A DNA stretch of 64,000 nt from Acanthopleura granulata (Eukaryota > Mollusca > Polyplacophora > Chitonida > Chitonidae): NCBI GenBank assembly GCA_016165875.1, contig JABBOT010000037.1, positions 1,054,001 to 1,118,000 on the forward strand, read 5' to 3'. Under the pieces are notes generated by a model. That model ran no database searches. It saw only the letters and a list, made by a program, of their open reading frames with translations, and was not told the DNA's origin. Both the position numbers and the translations under genes were made by a program. Below are positions 61,371-64,000 of this stretch, piece after piece. Positions within the stretch are counted from its first letter, which is position 1, and the number at the start of each line of letters is the position of its first letter.

Positions 61371-61700
61371 CGAGGTTTACACCTCAGCATGTGGTATAGA
61401 TGAAGTGTAGACCTCATCCATAATATCCAAGATGCACTGTACCTCACATACACCTCAGCTGTGTTAACGATAATATGCCTACACCTCACATACACCTCAC
61501 TGACTTAAACACAAGAAATAAACACAAGATGATGTTCACCTCAGAAACTTTGAATTTAAGGCAATGTACCTGAGATACACCTCAACACCTTTGAAAAAAT
61601 CAATGCTTTGAGGATGTACCTCAGGTATACCTCAGAAACATACCTACTCTTTGAACTCTTTGAAGATGTAACTCAGATGAACCCCAGGCACATTGAAAGT
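61370..61700 (+). repeat. Degenerate minisatellite B in intron 3
   Basis: Repeated ACCTCACATACACCTCA and GATGTACCTCAGATACACCTC type motifs, spaced by ACTTTGAA-like stretches, form a second array directly after minisatellite A. The period is irregular (about 35-60 bp). No coding potential. Confidence 0.7.
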
Positions 61701-61934
61701 TTGAAATAAGAGCTTGGCACTCTAATACTATGTGGCAAAATGGAGAACTAAGTATAGGTGATGTCACAGGGGAATAGGATTCTTTATTGATACATATATA
61801 CTTTTGGTCTAGTGTTGTCTCTTCTTTTAAGCATGCTCTGGTTTTGTCCCCCAACAGCAGCGTGGAGGGAGGGGTGTGTGTATCCCTTAGACTTTTAGGC
61901 TCAAAATGTTACAAGTTATGTCGCCTGAAATTAT

Positions 61935-62097
61935 TCCCGTACCTCTGTGCACATGTATAGGTGAGTGTCTTGTCTGGTGTCTTAAGCATGATGTTCTGGT
62001 GGCAACAGGGACTCGCCTTGCCAAAGAATCCACAGGACATACACAAGTGAAAAACTCTTGAATGTGACATACATGTAAAACCTAACCTTACATACAT
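61935..62097 (+). mobile_element. SINE family 2, 3' part, in intron 3
   Basis: GTCTGGTGTCTTAAGCATGA, TGTTCTGGTGGCAACAGGGA, CTCGCCTTGCCAAAGAATCC, GTGAAAAACTCTTGAATGTG and CTTACATACATGTA tail. Confidence 0.85.
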
Positions 62098-62205
62098 GTA
62101 CCCATGAGCTTGATGATTCTAGCGCCTGGCAATAGGTTAATGACATTGTGTACTGTTACAAAGCTACTTTGTGAATCAGCTTGATGATAGCTGAACCCGC
62201 GATTG

Positions 62206-62335
62206 GGTTAATTTATTTGATTTGTTTGATTGGTGCTTTACGCCATACATGTACTCAACAACATTTGACTTATATGACGGTGGCCAGCATGGGAGGAAAC
62301 TGGGCAGAGCCTAGGAGAAACCCACAATCATATTT
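62206..62335 (-). mobile_element. SINE family 1, 3' half, antisense in intron 3
   Basis: TTTGTTTGATTGGTGCTTTA, CTTATATGACGGTGGCCAGC, GGGAGGAAACTGGGCAGAGC and AGGAGAAACCCACAATCATA, then truncated. Confidence 0.9.
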
Positions 62336-62349
62336 GGGCCTGGTACTGT

Positions 62350-62562
62350 CATGACTAGGGGCCTCTGTGGCCGAGGGGGCTACCAGGCATAATGACACAG
62401 GTGCCTCTCACCACTGTGATCACTGTGAGTTCAATTCCAGATCCTGCGGATGGTAGTGGGTTTCCCACGGGCTCTGACCGGTTTCCTCCCTCCATAATGC
62501 TGGTTGCCGTTGTATAAGTGAAATATTCTTGAGTATTCTTATATAAATAAATAAATAATTAC
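62350..62562 (+). mobile_element. SINE family 1, sense copy just before exon 4
   Basis: Head GGGGCCTCTGTGGCCGAGGG, GAGTTCAATTCCAGATCCTG, then GATGGTAGTGGGTTTCCC, GGTTTCCTCCCTCCATAATG, GTATAAGTGAAATATTCTTG and an AAATAAATAAATAA tail. Part of the body between B-box and ATGGT is deleted. It ends about 60 bases before the exon 4 acceptor and is head-to-head with the antisense copy at 62,206. Confidence 0.92.
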
Positions 62563-62619
62563 TTTCATGACTGTGAACTGCATATAAGTTAATATGCAAC
62601 TGTGTATGCATTGTTACAG

Positions 62620-62778
62620 ATCTCCATTGTCAGCACAGACGTTGACAGAACTCTGATGAGTGCGGAGAGTAACCTTGCAGGCATGTTTCCCCCAGGGAAG
62701 GGACAGCAGTGGAGCGAGGGTGTCGGGGAACACTGGCAGCCTATCCCTGTCCACACCAGGCCTGTCTCGAAGGATAAC
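62620..62778 (+). CDS. Acid phosphatase exon 4: DVDRT motif
   Basis: This exon encodes 53 residues, with STDVDRTLMSAESNLAG, MFPPGKG and HWQPIPVHTRPVSKDN. The Arg in DVDRT matches catalytic Arg79 of mature human prostatic acid phosphatase. WQPIPVHT is the conserved strand in the same place in the family. The acceptor is TTGTTACAG. The donor is AAC|GTACGG, a weak match to consensus but at the position expected from the protein and in phase 0. Reading through the donor reaches a stop about 17 codons later. The segment between FPP and WQPIP (GKGQQWSEGVGEH) is the part least like other family members. Confidence 0.92.
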
Positions 62779-63960
62779 GTACGGCTGTCATGCATATTAC
62801 AGATGCATGTGTCAGGCTTTGGTTTTTGATTTTGAGCAGAGGTGTCACTATCAAACACAAAACAGCAGACAAGGCGTGTGATTTGCACACCTAGATTTAT
62901 TCTCCCCAGACTCTTTATTGTTATTTCAGATGGGTGTTTTTAGCACAACTGACCTCAAAATACGAAGGCCTGATGTATGCAACCATAGGGTCGTGGCCTA
63001 GATATCTTGTGTGGGAATGAGTGAGAGGCAAACATGAAACTGCGTCACCTTTATTATCAAATTATCAAGTGCCAAGATTTCATTCTCGGCCTGCGCAGCG
63101 CTGTCCTTATTTCTTCGACCTTGTCATGCAATATCTGACTATTGTCAATGTGATGACAGCAGGGTAACTGTTAATACAAGTAGTCGTGGACCTCTCTCAA
63201 GGAATGAAACCTATCTTATGTAATAAAACCTGTCTCTTGTAATAATTCAAACAAACTAATTAAGCTGATGTGCAAGGGATTTTTGCCTTTTAAACAGACA
63301 CACATGTTTTTGTTTGAAAATTTATAATTTATGATATCATTCAGAATCTGGAGCTTTAGACATAAAAGGTCAAAAGGTCCTAAAGTCATAAGGTCAAAAG
63401 GTCATAAGAAGCTGAGAATAAACTAAGGATGTGCCTTATCTCAAACGTATCGAGCCCATTGTTATTATTGTTGGAAAATAAGTTAATTATACATTTAATT
63501 ACCCGATATTAGTATGTGTACAAATGTTGTAAATCCCAACTTTCAACAGACCGACTCTCTGTTTCAGACAACAAAATGCTCTTAAATGCCCACAGATCAG
63601 CACTGATCATTGGTGATACAAGCTGTGTTTGAATTTTTACTTCCTGATTTGTTTGTAATAAGAATATAATAACTCCAAATATATTAAACCACTGTTTAAA
63701 GTTAAGCTCTTTTCAAGTGACTGTCATTTGCTTGTTCAAAAAATTTATATGTTGTCATTTTTTACGTGTGTCATTTTTAGGTTTGTAGGCGCTACTTAAA
63801 CTGCAATTTTACAGCCCACAGCATAATATACCAATGAAGTAAATGAAACAAACAATTAAACAAAATGCTAAATTTTGACATGTTATTCTTTGTACATTTA
63901 TTGACCAGTACATACATCTCGATTGATATCAGCTAATATGTTAACATTTTCGCTTCGCAG

Positions 63961-64000
63961 TTTTTGGCAATGCGGAGAAATAAATGTCCTCATCTGGACC
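63961..64000 (+). CDS. Acid phosphatase exon 5, start only (cut by window edge)
   Basis: After the acceptor CGCTTCGCAG the phase-0 frame reads FLAMRRNKCPHLD and then leaves the window. It fits the family segment that follows the WQPIPVHT exon, a short hydrophobic start and then a Cys-Pro pair (LLYLPFRNCPRF in the prostatic enzyme). Only 40 bases are visible, so the call rests on the acceptor, the phase and the Cys-Pro match. Confidence 0.75.

Larger units (their letters stand above)
55136..64000 (+). other. Histidine acid phosphatase gene, 5' part (five exons, runs off the window)
   Basis: Gene-level entry. Coding exons are 55136-55216, 57221-57316, 58599-58694, 62620-62778 and 63961 to the window edge; the introns are about 2.0, 1.3, 3.9 and 1.2 kb. 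Every visible exon starts and ends in phase 0 with GT-AG borders, and the exons join to about 157 residues. Their order (signal peptide, RHGDR strand, WPQGFGQL, helical segment, STDVDRTLMSA, FPP, WQPIPVHT) is that of the N-terminal half of animal acid phosphatases of the prostatic/lysosomal type, which hydrolyse phosphate monoesters through a phosphohistidine. As I recall, the human genes have introns at the same protein positions. The C-terminal half with the catalytic HD pair lies beyond the window. Whether the product is lysosomal (membrane tail) or secreted cannot be decided without that half. Confidence 0.9.

Noticed and set aside
1..64000. CRISPR arrays, operons, prokaryotic promoters or ribosome binding sites
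   Set aside because: The tandem arrays have no spacer structure, and the introns, SINEs and LINEs show an animal genome.

Overview
The window reads as animal nuclear DNA, most likely from a lophotrochozoan invertebrate (mollusc-like). It has GT-AG introns, a gene with the intron layout of animal histidine acid phosphatases, tRNA-headed SINEs ending in AAATA repeats, and decayed non-LTR retrotransposons. I cannot name the species. Apart from one gene the window is essentially non-coding; nearly all the open reading frames before position 55,000 are chance frames inside repeats.

Positions 1-31,700 form a repeat-rich half. Diverged sequence blocks (labelled here X, Y, Z, P, R, Q, T, T2 and W) recur in a largely fixed order: roughly 1-8,030 on the + strand, again from 8,640 to 20,600 on the + strand, and inverted from 22,260 to 29,770. 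The blocks have no recognisable protein. Two Jockey-like LINE remnants on the minus strand (about 11,420-15,030 and 20,610-21,330) and several SINEs lie among them.

Positions 31,700-55,100 are sparse. They hold SINE copies, a second copy of block W (about 36,455), a CR1/L2-like LINE remnant on the minus strand (about 39,790-41,200), an inverted-repeat element (46,505-47,290), a CT/GT microsatellite (44,165-44,220) and a 21-bp inverted repeat near 51,800. I see no convincing gene there.

Positions 55,136 to the right edge carry the first five coding exons of a secreted or lysosomal-type histidine acid phosphatase on the + strand: signal peptide, RHGDR catalytic motif, alpha-domain start, DVDRT motif, and the start of exon 5 cut by the window edge. 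All visible splice junctions are phase 0. The stand-out feature is intron 2, almost filled by about 16 tandem copies of the end of exon 2 with its splice donor, so the intron contains a series of pseudo-exon ends and decoy donors. Intron 3 holds two pairs of SINEs in inverted orientation and two degenerate minisatellites.
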